From positions 1,984,001 through 2,048,000 of the forward strand of contig JASGHK010000005.1 of NCBI GenBank assembly GCA_049841135.1: DNA of 64,000 nt, written 5' to 3'. Within the stretch, counting starts at the first letter, position 1. The number at the start of each line of letters is the position of its first letter. A program made the translations under genes and the position numbers. Of the stretch, positions 16,632 to 25,800 are shown in pieces. The notes beneath the pieces were generated by a model. The model was not told the DNA's origin, did not search any database, and saw nothing but the letters and a program-made list of their open reading frames with translations. This DNA comes from JACRCT01 sp049841135 (GTDB taxonomy: Bacteria; Myxococcota; Myxococcia; Myxococcales; UBA5297).

Positions 16632-17662
16632 GGTCGGGGGTGAGCAGGACGCTCTGGCCGTAGAGCCCGCCATAGGTCGCGAACGCGCGGCCGGTCTTGC
16701 CCTGCACGTGGGCCTGGGCCTTCTCCAAGGACATCACCTCGACGCTCACCCCGCAGATGCTCTCGCCGCGCCGATCGAGGAAAGCGGCCGCGGGGCCCTT
16801 CGGGTCGGAGGGCTGCAGGAGCAGCAGCGTCCCGCCGCCGGCGCCCGCCGCGAAGCTCGACGCCCTTGGCCGCCAGCCGGGGATCGTCGAAGGTGCGCAG
16901 CGGCTCGAAGCCGACGTCCTGGTACGCCTTCTTGGCGGCCGCCAGGTCCTTGACCACCATCCACACCGACTTCATCAGCCGCGCGGTGTTGGGGTGGGGC
17001 CCGCGCTTGACCTTGAGGGTCTTGGCCACCTGCGAGAGGGCGTACTCGCGCTTGTCGCGGCGGTAGGCGATGAAGCCCACGCGGCCGCCGGGCAGGACCT
17101 GCGGCGGCTGGAAGAAGGCGGTGTGCCAGAGCGGGTCGGTGCCGGGCTTGACGCCCTGCATCTCCACGCGGCCGCCGGCGCTCTCGGTCAGCTCGGCGCT
17201 GCGCGACTTCAGGATCTGCCGGGTCTCTTCGAGGTCGAAGGTGGAGAGCAGCACGAAGTTGGCGCCCTCGGTCTTGGCCAGGAACGAGGAGAGCCACTCC
17301 GCCTTCCCGGGCTCGGTGGCGGTGATGAGCTCCAGGTAGCCGTTGTCGGCGAAGTAGAGCGTGACGTTCTTCAGGCCGTTGGCCAGCGTGCCGTCCATCG
17401 GCGCGCCGAAGCCCAGGGTCTCGGTGTAGACCCGCTTGGCGTTGGCCAGATCGCGCACGCCGATGCCGACGTGGTCGAGCCCCAGCTCGCCGCCGAAGAG
17501 CGTCCCCGGCTGGTGGCGCACGAGGCTCTGGACTGGATCGGCGACCGCAGCCGCATCGGGAGCGGCCGCAGACGGCGGCGAGGGTGGCGTCTTCTTCTCG
17601 CACCCCGCGCAGAGTGCCAGCGCAGCGAGCAACGCAGTCCGAGTGGCCAAGAGAGCACGCAT
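16594..17662 (-). CDS. VOC-family (glyoxalase-like) lipoprotein, one frameshift
   Basis: ATG 17662 begins MRALLATRTALLAALALCAGC, a lipoprotein signal. Then LGLDHVGIGVRDLANAKRVYTETLGFGAP is the first beta-alpha-beta-beta-beta module of the vicinal-oxygen-chelate fold (His metal ligand in DHVGIGV), and MKSVWMVVKDLAAAKKAYQDVGFEPL is the second. The frame breaks at 16852-16858 (GAAGCTC on plus). With one base removed it continues GVELAAGAGGGTLLLLQPSDPKGPAAAFLDRRGESICG to WMELFQP and the stop at 16594, about 355 residues. Glyoxalase_3-like proteins of this type are often exported in environmental bacteria; the substrate is unknown. Overlaps the 3' end of hipA by 38 bases in the opposite direction. 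Confidence 0.75.
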
Positions 17663-17686
17663 GAGCGAGTCGAGCAGAAACGATCG

Positions 17687-17711
17687 CCCCCTCCAGCTCC
17701 GCTGGAGGGGG
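17687..17711 (-). terminator. Hairpin downstream of the KDSR-like SDR gene
   Basis: CCCCCTCCAGC, loop TCC, GCTGGAGGGGG: a perfect 11-base-pair stem in the 62-base gap between the SDR stop (17725) and the VOC start (17662). It probably ends SDR transcription, though no T-tract is present. Confidence 0.5.
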
Positions 17712-17724
17712 AGGGGGGAGGCGG

Positions 17725-18558
17725 CTAGGCCGACGGCGCGGGGTTCTTCTTCTGGTACTTCTTCAGCGCGTCGTCGATGACCCAGTTCACCAGGCTCGGC
17801 GCGACGCGCTTGGCCATCCAGGTGAGCTTGCCCATGGCGCCCGGCACCACGTGGAGCTGCTTGCAGGCGATGCCCTTGACGAACTCCTCGGCCACCACCT
17901 CGGCAGGCACCGACTTGACCTCGCCGGCGATGGCCTTGGTCTCGGCCGGCTTGATCTTGTTCTCCTCCGCGAGCTGCGGGGTCTCGGTGTCGAAGGGGTA
18001 GAGGATGGTCATGGAGATGCCCTTGTCGAGGCACTCCTGCCGCAGGCATTCGGCGAAGCCGATCTGCGCGAACTTGGAGGCGGCGTAGGCGGTGTAGCCG
18101 TAGATGCCCATGAACCCCAGCGACGAGGAGGTGATGGCGATGTGGCCCCGCCGCTGCGCGAACAGGTGCGGCAGGAAGGCGCGGATGGCGTAGACGGTGC
18201 CGAAGTAGTTGATGCGCATCACCTTCTCGAACACCTCGTCGCTCGTCTCCAGGATGCGCGAGGGGTGCGAGATGCCGGCGTTGGCGACGACGATGTCGAT
18301 GCCGCCCAGGCCCGCGAGCACCTCCTGCGCCACCTTCTGGCAGTCCTTGGAGTCGGAGACGTCGCAGCTCAGCGCCAGCACCTTCTGCTCCGGGCCGGCG
18401 AGCTTCTTGAGCTCGGCCTCCGCCGTGGCCAGGCGCTCCTTGCCGCGCGCGGAGATGGCCACCGAGGCCCCGTGCTTGAGCATCAGCTTGGCCGTGGCCA
18501 GCCCGATTCCGCTGGAGCCGCCGGTGATGTACGCCCGCTTGCCGCGATAGAAGTCCAT
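17725..18558 (-). CDS. SDR resembling 3-ketodihydrosphingosine reductase
   Basis: 277 residues from ATG 18558 (GGAGAG upstream). It has the classical SDR set: GGSSGIGLATAKLM (cofactor loop), NAGISHPSRI, catalytic Ser in IAITSSSLGF and YAASK in GYTAYAASKFAQIGFAE. The C-terminal part TILYPFDTETPQLAEENKIKPAETKAIAG closely follows the KDSR/FVT1 signature (YPPDTDTPGFAEEN..KPxET), which suggests NADPH-dependent reduction of 3-ketosphinganine, the second step of sphingolipid synthesis; myxobacteria are known to contain sphingolipids. A hydrophobic C-terminal segment (AMGKLTWMAKRVAPSLVNWVI) may attach it to the membrane. No serine palmitoyltransferase gene is in the window, so the pathway assignment is inference. 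Confidence 0.78.
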   Translation of the reverse strand: MDFYRGKRAYITGGSSGIGLATAKLMLKHGASVAISARGKERLATAEAELKKLAGPEQKVLALSCDVSDSKDCQKVAQEVLAGLGGIDIVVANAGISHPSRILETSDEVFEKVMRINYFGTVYAIRAFLPHLFAQRRGHIAITSSSLGFMGIYGYTAYAASKFAQIGFAECLRQECLDKGISMTILYPFDTETPQLAEENKIKPAETKAIAGEVKSVPAEVVAEEFVKGIACKQLHVVPGAMGKLTWMAKRVAPSLVNWVIDDALKKYQKKNPAPSA

Positions 18559-18715
18559 GGTCTCTCCGAAGGGTTCCAGGGTCGTGGCCCCGAAGCGGGA
18601 GGCAGGGTGGACTGGAGAGGGGCGAAGTTCAAGTGCCAGCGCGCTCGCTTGCCATCGCCGGCCGCGCCGGGCAGTTTGCGTCCGGCGGGCGGGGCGGAAG
18701 GACACACGGACGCGG

Positions 18716-19573
18716 ATGGGCTGGTTCGGAGCAGCGCTGGCGGCGACGCTCGCCTACGGGCTGATGCAGGCGCTGCAGAAGGTGGCTGCGACTCGCGGCG
18801 TGGCGCCGCTGCGGCTGGTCTGCGCCTCCGGCACCACCGTGGCGGTCCTGGCGGCGCTCGCTCTGCTGCTCAGCGGCGAGCCGCTCAAGGCGGACCCGCT
18901 GGCCCTGGGCTACGCGGCGGCGAACTCGGTGCTGTTCACCGCGGCCTCGGTGCTGCTCCTCTGGGCGCTGCGGCGCGTGCCGGCCGCGGTAGCGCTTCCG
19001 GTCCACAAGATCGATGCGGTGCTGGTGATCGGCGCGGGCGCGGTGGCCTTCGCCGAGCGGCCGACGCCGCTGCAGTGGATCGGCGTGGCGACGGGGCTGG
19101 CGGTGGTCGTCGCACTGACCTGGCCGCAGCGGAAGAACGAAGCGGGCACCACGATCGACCTGACGGGGATCGCGCTCGCGGCGGGGGCGGCGGTGTGCAC
19201 GGCGGGCTCGATGACGGTGGGGCGGCTGGCCTCGCGTGCCGGGGCGGTGCTGCCCTTCGTCGCCACGACCTATGCGCTCACCGCGCTGCTCGCCTTCGCC
19301 GGGGTGCGGCTGCTGCCGGTTCCCAAGGACGGCGAGCGGGAGACGGCCTGGCGGCTCGGCCTGGTGATCGGCGTGCTCAACTTCGCCGGCTACCTGCTGC
19401 TGATGAAGGCCTGGGCCCAGGGGCCGATGGTGCTGGTCCAGGGCATCTTCGCGAGCTCGATGCTCATCGCCGTGGGGCTGACCGCCTGGCGCCTGCGCGA
19501 GCCGCTGACCGTCCGGCACGTGCTGGCCATGGCCTGCTCGCTCGGAGCGGCGGTGCTCATCCGCATCGGGTGA
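18716..19573 (+). CDS. EamA/DMT-superfamily transporter
   Basis: 285 residues, predicted inner-membrane protein with about ten transmembrane helices in two EamA-type halves: LAATLAYGLMQALQKVAA...PVHKIDAVLVIGAGAVAFAERPTPLQWIGVATGLAVVV and LVIGVLNFAGYLLLMKAWAQGPMVLVQGIFASSMLIAVGLTAWRLREPLTVRHVLAMACSLGAAVLI. The repeated 'P..ER...W.G' turn is characteristic of drug/metabolite transporters. Substrate unknown. Divergent from the SDR gene, with start ATG 18716. Confidence 0.8.
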   Translation: MGWFGAALAATLAYGLMQALQKVAATRGVAPLRLVCASGTTVAVLAALALLLSGEPLKADPLALGYAAANSVLFTAASVLLLWALRRVPAAVALPVHKIDAVLVIGAGAVAFAERPTPLQWIGVATGLAVVVALTWPQRKNEAGTTIDLTGIALAAGAAVCTAGSMTVGRLASRAGAVLPFVATTYALTALLAFAGVRLLPVPKDGERETAWRLGLVIGVLNFAGYLLLMKAWAQGPMVLVQGIFASSMLIAVGLTAWRLREPLTVRHVLAMACSLGAAVLIRIG

Positions 19574-19786
19574 AGCGGAACGCGGTCGTCGGACCGTTTC
19601 GTCAGTCGGTCGGTCGGTAGTACCGGCCCTCCGTGGCCGGGGCGACTGTGCGCACTCGGGCGTCTGAGGAGCGCGTCCGACGGCGCGCCGAGGACTCTCG
19701 GGTGAGGAAGGCTGCACGGTTCCTCGCCGGTTCGGAGCCGGCCGAGCAACGGCGAGGAGCCGTGGTGTCGAAGGAGACGCGAGCGA

Positions 19787-20431
19787 CTACGGCACCGTCG
19801 TCGGCACCTCGTAGAAGCGCAGCTGGGCGAGCCGCAGGCCGTTGTTCTGGTAGTTCCAGAAGAAGTCCTGCAGGCGGCTGTCGAAGAGCGGCACGCGGTC
19901 GGTGATGCCGTCGCCGTCGATGTCCGCGTACACGAAGAGCAGCTCCTTGGAGATGTTGGTGAAGCTCGACTTGCCCTTGTTGCGCACCAGCACCGCCGAG
20001 AGGAGGCTGCAGTACTGCTCGCCGGTCGTGGGATCCGTCGCGCAGGTCGTCATCGAGGCGCTGCCGCCGGGCTTGCCGAGCGCGCGTGCCCAGACCGAGT
20101 AGGTGGTGGTGCCGTCGCCGTCCGGGTCCGGGCTGGGCAGCTGGAACGAAGCCGCACCGTCGGTGCCGTTGCAGTCGAGCACCGAGAAGTCGCCTTCGGT
20201 CAGGAGGATCTTCGAGGTGCCGGCGAGCGGCACGAAGATGACGTGCCCGTTGCCGCAGTCGACCTGCGACTTCGCGCCGTCCTTGCCGATGATGTTCAGG
20301 TTGAAGTGCGCTCCGTTGGGCATGCCGCTGGTCGCCGCCTGCTCTGAAGCGCTCGTGTCGCCAGCGCTGCCGCCGCAGCCCGCCAGCGCCAGTGCCATCA
20401 TCGCCGCGCTCATCCACTTCGCCGTCGTCAT
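19787..20431 (-). CDS. Hypothetical lipoprotein
   Basis: 214 residues from ATG 20431, with AGGAGCG upstream. MTTAKWMSAAMMALALAGC is a lipoprotein signal with Cys at residue 19. The mature part is beta-rich and carries DIDGDGITDRVPLFD, which resembles a Ca-binding DxDxDGxxD loop, and DPDGDGTTTYSVWARALGKPGGSASMTTCATD. Paired Cys residues suggest disulphides in the exported domain. Family not recognised; similar short lipoproteins are common in Myxococcota. Confidence 0.65.
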   Translation of the reverse strand: MTTAKWMSAAMMALALAGCGGSAGDTSASEQAATSGMPNGAHFNLNIIGKDGAKSQVDCGNGHVIFVPLAGTSKILLTEGDFSVLDCNGTDGAASFQLPSPDPDGDGTTTYSVWARALGKPGGSASMTTCATDPTTGEQYCSLLSAVLVRNKGKSSFTNISKELLFVYADIDGDGITDRVPLFDSRLQDFFWNYQNNGLRLAQLRFYEVPTTVP

Positions 20432-20662
20432 CGCTTGCGCTCCTGTCGGTGCCTGGTGGCCCCTCTCGGCCACGCAGGTCTGCAAGGTGGAGACCAGGGG
20501 ACGTTCCCTGGGCGGCCGCAGCTCGGCTGGCCTGCGAGTGAGGACGAGCCACCTCACTTGCCCGTCAGCGCAGTGGAGGCGCGGCTACAGAAGCGGCCGT
20601 GCGAAGATGGCGCGCCCATAGACGCGATGGACGTGATGGGCCCGATGGACCGGGAGGGTGCG

Positions 20663-21559
20663 ATGAGTGCGGCGCTGCATGCCACCACGGAGAGCTGCAA
20701 GGGCTGCGGGGTGTGCGTCGAGGTCTGCCCCAATCGCTGTCTGAAGCTTTCGGAGAAGAGGGCGGTCACCGACGAGGTGCGGGGCCGCCGGTGCATCCGC
20801 TGCGGGCACTGTGTGCTCGCGTGCCCCAACGGCTCGCTCTCGATCGAAGGGCTCGGCAACGAGGACCTCTTGTCGGTGCCGCCGTCCGGCGTCGGGTATG
20901 CGGAGCTCAGCGCCTTCCTCCTGGCCCGGCGGTCGATGCGCCGGTTCAAGGACGAGCCGGTCGACCGCGAGACGCTCCTCAAGGTGCTGGAGGCCGCCAG
21001 CGTGGCGCCGATGGGCATCCCTCCGCACACCACAGAGATCCTCGTGCTCGACCAGCGCGCCGAGCTCGATCACCTCGCCGCCGGGCTGCGCGCGGTCTAC
21101 GCCGACCTGCTCAAGGCCTGGCGCAACCCGGTCGCCCGCCAGTTCGTGCGGCTCTCGGCGGGCGCCGAGAAGTTCCATGCGCTGCGGACCCACGTCGTGG
21201 AGATCGTCGAGGACGCGAACGCGCGCTTCGCGGCCACGGGCGAGGACCGCTACACCTACCGCGCCCCGGTGGCGATGCTCTTCCACGCCAACCGCTGGGA
21301 CCTGGCCTTCCGCACCAACGCCGTGCTCGCCGCCACCTACGCCATGCTCGCGGCGCAGTCCTTGGGGCTGGGCAGCATCCTGCTCGACCTCGTCGGGCCG
21401 GCCGTCAACCGCAGCGCCGAGCTGCGCCAGCGCTGGTCCATCCCCAAGGACAACGAGGTGGTCATCACGTTGATGCTCGGCCACTCGAAGACGAAGTTCG
21501 CGCGCGCGCTGAAGCGAAGGCTCAAGGGCGTGCGCTTCGCCGGCGAGCCGAACGCCTAG
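20663..21559 (+). CDS. Ferredoxin-nitroreductase fusion protein
   Basis: ATG 20663 follows GGGAGG; 298 residues. The N-terminus has two complete [4Fe-4S] motifs, CKGCGVCVEVCP (Cys 12, 15, 18, 22) and CIRCGHCVLACP (Cys 44, 47, 50, 54). The rest is an FMN nitroreductase domain (FLLARRSMRRFKDEPVDRETLLKVLEAASVAPMGIPPHTTEILVL; AAQSLGLGSILLDL; VVITLMLGH). This fusion is a known class in anaerobes and proteobacteria, with electrons passing from the clusters to FMN; the physiological substrate is usually unknown. It may connect to the low-potential ferredoxin metabolism implied by iorAB. Confidence 0.88.
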   Translation: MSAALHATTESCKGCGVCVEVCPNRCLKLSEKRAVTDEVRGRRCIRCGHCVLACPNGSLSIEGLGNEDLLSVPPSGVGYAELSAFLLARRSMRRFKDEPVDRETLLKVLEAASVAPMGIPPHTTEILVLDQRAELDHLAAGLRAVYADLLKAWRNPVARQFVRLSAGAEKFHALRTHVVEIVEDANARFAATGEDRYTYRAPVAMLFHANRWDLAFRTNAVLAATYAMLAAQSLGLGSILLDLVGPAVNRSAELRQRWSIPKDNEVVITLMLGHSKTKFARALKRRLKGVRFAGEPNA

Positions 21560-21734
21560 ACATCGGCCAGGCCGCGGCCCGACTCCGAGGCAGCGCTGCG
21601 GTCCGCGAAGACCGGCCCGACCCGTCGAGCGCCTTGCGCCGCGGGGCAGGAGAGGGCATGGCGGGCTGATGCCACGTGGGCGCAGCGCCGTTCGGAGCGG
21701 GCCGCTATCCTTTGAGACCCGAAGGAGACCTCCC

Positions 21735-22736
21735 GTGACCGAGCCCTTGCGACTCCACCGAACCCCGCTGCCCGAGCGCGTCGTCATGGGCGACTGCTGG
21801 GCGCGGGATGGCCTGCAGAACGAGCGGCAGGTCGTGCCCACCGACGCCAAGGTGGAGATCATCACCGGGCTGGTCGAGGCCGGGTTCACCAAGATCGAGG
21901 CGACGAGCTTCGCCCACCCGAAGTACCTGCCGCAGTTCGCCGACGCCGAGGCGGTCCTCGAGCGCATCCCGCGCAAGCCCGGGGTCGACTACCGGGCCAT
22001 CTGCACCACCCTCAAGTCGGTCGAGCGCGCGATCCAGTCCAAGGAGCGGGGCTTCGGCGTCCAAGAGATCGCCATGGTCATCTCGGCGAGCGAGGCGCAC
22101 AACCGCGCCAACGTCGACCTGGGCCACGCCGAGAACCAGGCGATCCTGGAGAAGATGACCCGGATGTCGCTCGACACCGGTCACCAGGTCTTCGGCTGGG
22201 TGCTCACCAGCTTCGGCTGCCCCATCACCGGCGACGTGGACCCGCAGCAGGCCATCCGGATGGGAAAGTGGTGGCGGGACATCGGGGCCGCTTACGTCGG
22301 CTTCGGCGACACCACCGGCGTCTCCAACCCGCGCCAGGTCAGCGCCTTCTACGAGCAGGTGCTCGACTCGGGCCTGGACCCCTCGACCATCGTCGTGCAC
22401 TTCCACGACACCCGCGGCTGGGGCGTCGCCAACTCGCTGGTCGCGCTCACCTTCGGCTTCCGGTACTTCGACGGCTCGCTGGGCGCCATCGGCGGGCAGC
22501 CCAAGGCCGGCGCGGCCGAGTACCACAAGGGCTTCAGCGGCAACACCTGCACCGAGGACCTGGTCGGCATGTTCGAGGAGATGGGCATCGCCACCGGCAT
22601 CGACCAGGGCAAGATGCTCGCGCTGGGGCACCGGGTGGAAGAGGTGCTGGGGCGCCAGCTGCGCAGCAACCTGGTGCACTCCGGGCTCGTGCCGCACCAG
22701 GGCGTCGTCTACGACAAGAAGACGGGGATCAAGTAG
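21735..22736 (+). CDS. HMG-CoA lyase-like enzyme lacking the active-site Cys
   Basis: GTG 21735 with GAAGGAGA upstream; 333 residues. It has the HMGL/DRE-TIM signature blocks: RDGLQNE, ATSFAHPKYLPQFAD, ISASEAHNRANV, SFGCPITGDV, GFGDTTGVSNP, HFHDTRGWGVAN and FSGNTCTEDLVGMFEEMG. HMG-CoA lyase cleaves HMG-CoA to acetoacetate and acetyl-CoA in leucine degradation. In true lyases the loop reads GGCPYAxGASGN with a catalytic Cys; here it is GGQPKAGAAEYHKGFSGN, with Gln for Cys and extra residues. It may therefore act on another 3-hydroxy-acyl-CoA. A terminator hairpin follows. The metal-binding Asp and HxH are retained. Confidence 0.82.
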   Translation: MTEPLRLHRTPLPERVVMGDCWARDGLQNERQVVPTDAKVEIITGLVEAGFTKIEATSFAHPKYLPQFADAEAVLERIPRKPGVDYRAICTTLKSVERAIQSKERGFGVQEIAMVISASEAHNRANVDLGHAENQAILEKMTRMSLDTGHQVFGWVLTSFGCPITGDVDPQQAIRMGKWWRDIGAAYVGFGDTTGVSNPRQVSAFYEQVLDSGLDPSTIVVHFHDTRGWGVANSLVALTFGFRYFDGSLGAIGGQPKAGAAEYHKGFSGNTCTEDLVGMFEEMGIATGIDQGKMLALGHRVEEVLGRQLRSNLVHSGLVPHQGVVYDKKTGIK

Positions 22737-22769
22737 CCCTTCCCTCTGCCCTGCCGGCCCTCCCCCCTG

Positions 22770-22791
22770 CCCCTCCCGCAGTTGGGAGGGG
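22770..22791 (+). terminator. Hairpin after the HMGL-like gene
   Basis: CCCCTCCC, loop GCAGTT, GGGAGGGG: a perfect 8-base-pair stem 34 bases after the stop codon, likely ending this transcript before the next gene's promoter. Similar CCCTCCC/GGGAGGG hairpins recur in the window (e.g. 37880-37915). Confidence 0.5.
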
Positions 22792-22867
22792 GGAAGGCAT
22801 CCCTCGCGTGTGACCGCGAACGACGACTATCCTGGCTCGTTCTCGACCACCGCTCCCGGAGGGCTTC

Positions 22868-25800
22868 ATGGGTTGCCTCAAGTCTTTGGCCGCTGCCGAC
22901 TTCGTCGGCCGCTTCGCTTCCCCTCCGACGAAGTCGCTGGCTCGCAGGTGCGCGAACGTCGCGTTCGCCCTCTCGCTGCTCGCCGCGGCGGGCCCGGCGC
23001 AGGCCGCGACCATCACCGTCGACACCCCGGCGGACACGCTCACCACCGCTGGCGTCTGCTCGTTGCGCGCCGCCCTCCAGGCCGCCAACACCAACGCGGC
23101 GGTCCTGGGGTGCCCCGCCGGCAGCGGCGCGGACACCATCGTCCTGCCCGCGGGCACCTACGCCATCGCCCTCGACGGCACCAACGAGGACGCCAACCTG
23201 CGCGGAGACTTCGACGTCCTCGAGGCGGTGACGATCCAGGGCGCCGGCGCGCCGTCGACGATCCTCCAGGCGGGCGGCAAGGACCGCGTCTTCGACGTCC
23301 TCGGCGGGTCGCTCGCGCTCTCGGGAGTCACGGTGACGGGAGGCTACTCGTCCGACACCGGAGGTGGCCTCCGCGCCACCGGCGGGACGCTCTCGCTGCT
23401 CTCCTGCAAGGTGAGCGGCAACTCCGCCTACGACGGGGCCGCCCTCTACGCGACCCGTGCCATCACCGTCGTCGACTCCCTGGTGAGCAACAACACCGTC
23501 CCCAACGCCAGCACCGGCCACGGCGGCATCGCCCTGGTCGGCGCGGGCACCGCCGACTCGTCGCTGGTCAACTCGACGGTGAGCGCCAACACCGGGCGCC
23601 TCACCGGCGGCCTCTGGGTCGACAGCTCCTCGCTGCGCATCGAGTCCTGCACCATCGCCAACAACCAGGCCCTCTCCAACCCCAGCATGGGCACCCTGGC
23701 CTTCGCGGGCGGCCTCGGGGTCCGCCAGGGCTCGTCCTCGAGCGGGACGGTCTCGCTCTCGAACACGATCCTGACCGGGAACTTCTACCTCCCGCTCCCC
23801 TCGGGCGGCTCGTCCCCGGCCTCGGAGGAGAACGACCTCGCCTGCGCGGACGCCCCGTTCTGGCCCCACGTGACCTCGGCTGGCTCCAACTCGGTCTCGG
23901 GCCAGTCCCGCTACTTCCCCTGCACCGTGGACGGGTTCGACCCGGCGAGCGACCAGGTCGGGTTCAGCGGCTCCCTCGTCGCGGTCGCCATCGGGCCTCT
24001 CTCCGACAACGGGGGCCCCACGGCCACGCACGCGCTCCCGGCCGGGAGCAGCGCCCGCGAGAGCGGCAGCTGCCCCGCGCTCACGCACGACCAGCGCGGC
24101 TCCCGGCGCCCCGTCGGGCTCGCCTGCGACCGCGGCGCGGTGGAGATGGGCTTTTGCGGCGACGGCTTCAAGGCCCCGGACGAGCCCTGCGACGACGGCG
24201 CCGGCAACTCGGACACGCTGCCCGACCACTGCCGCACCAGCTGCCGCCTCGCCCGCTGCGGGGACGGCGTGATCGACTCTGGCGAGGCCTGCGACGGCGG
24301 GCCGGACACCGGCTTCCAGAAGGACCAGTGCCGGCCGCCCAACTGCGTGCTGCCGTGGTGCGGCGACAACGTCCGCGACACGGGCGAGGAGTGCGACTGG
24401 CTCAACTCGGACACCACCCCAGACCGCTGCCGCACCAACTGCAAGAGCCCGCGCTGCGGCGACGGCGTCAAGGACACGGGCGAGGAGTGCGACGACGGGC
24501 CGAACAACGACGACACGCTCGCCAACAAGTGCCGCACCAGCTGCAAGCTCGCCCACTGCGGCGACGGGGTTCGCGACAACGGCGAGGCCTGCGACGACGG
24601 CGCGCTCAACTCGGACAGCGCCGCCGACGCCTGCCGCACGACCTGCAAGGTCCACTCCTGCGGCGATGGCGCGAAGGACTCCGACGAGCAGTGCGACGAC
24701 CCCGCCGGCAACGACCCCACCCTCCCCAACCGCTGCCGCCCCGGCTGCCTCAAGCCGTCTTGCGGGGACGGCGTGCACGACTGGGAAACCGAGGTGTGCG
24801 ACGACGGCGCGCTCAACTCGGACACGGCCCCGAACGCCTGCCGCACCGACTGCCGCCTGTACCGCTGCGGCGACGGCGTGAAGGACTACGCCGAGAGCTG
24901 CGACGACGGCCCGCTCAACTCCGACTCCACGGCCGACGCCTGCCGCACCACCTGCCGGCTCCCCCGCTGCAACGACGGGGTCAAGGACTCGGGAGAGGAG
25001 TGCGACGACGGCCCCGCGAACGGGTGGCTCGCCAGCCAGTGCCGCACGACGTGCAAGGTCCACTTCTGCGGGGACGGCGTGAAGGACCTCGACGAGGAGT
25101 GCGACGACTACCTGCAGTTGAGCGACACCTACCCCAACCGCTGCCGCACCAACTGCAAGAACCCCCACTGCGGCGACGGGGTCATCGACACCGGCGAGAT
25201 GTGCGACAACGGGGCGCTCAACTCGGACTCCGACCTGCGCGCCTGCCACACCAACTGCCGCCTCTCCTACTGCGGAGACGGCATCCTGGACGCCGACGAG
25301 GAGTGCGACGACGGCGACGCCAACGCCAATGCGCCCGACAAGTGCCGCCTGACGACGTGCGACCTCCCGAAGTGCGGCGACCGGATCGTCGACACCGGGG
25401 AGGAGTGCGACAACGGCATGAGCAACGGGAACACCTCGAACGCGTGCCGCACCAACTGCAAGAACCCGGTCTGCGGCGATGGCGTGATGGACTACCCGCG
25501 CGAGGACTGCGACGACGGGGCCAACAACTCGGACTACGTCATCGGCCGGTGCGCGACCGACTGCACCCACTTCGTGTGGTGGATCGACGGCGGCATCCCC
25601 AACTTCCCCGATGCGGGCGCTCGTCCCGACGCCGCCGCTCCGGGCGCGGACGCGGCGGCTATCCCCGATCTGGACGCGGGCACGGTCGCTCGCGACGCCG
25701 CCGAGCCCGGTGCCGACGCAGCCTCATTCCGCGATGCCGGCGAAGAGATCAAGGACGCGGGGCGCGTCTTCCCGGACGCTCACGCCGTGCCCCCGTTCGA

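Noticed and set aside
24150..25560. Regular DNA repeat that could suggest a repeat array
   Set aside because: It is the coding sequence of 14 protein repeats with variable codons between conserved Cys.
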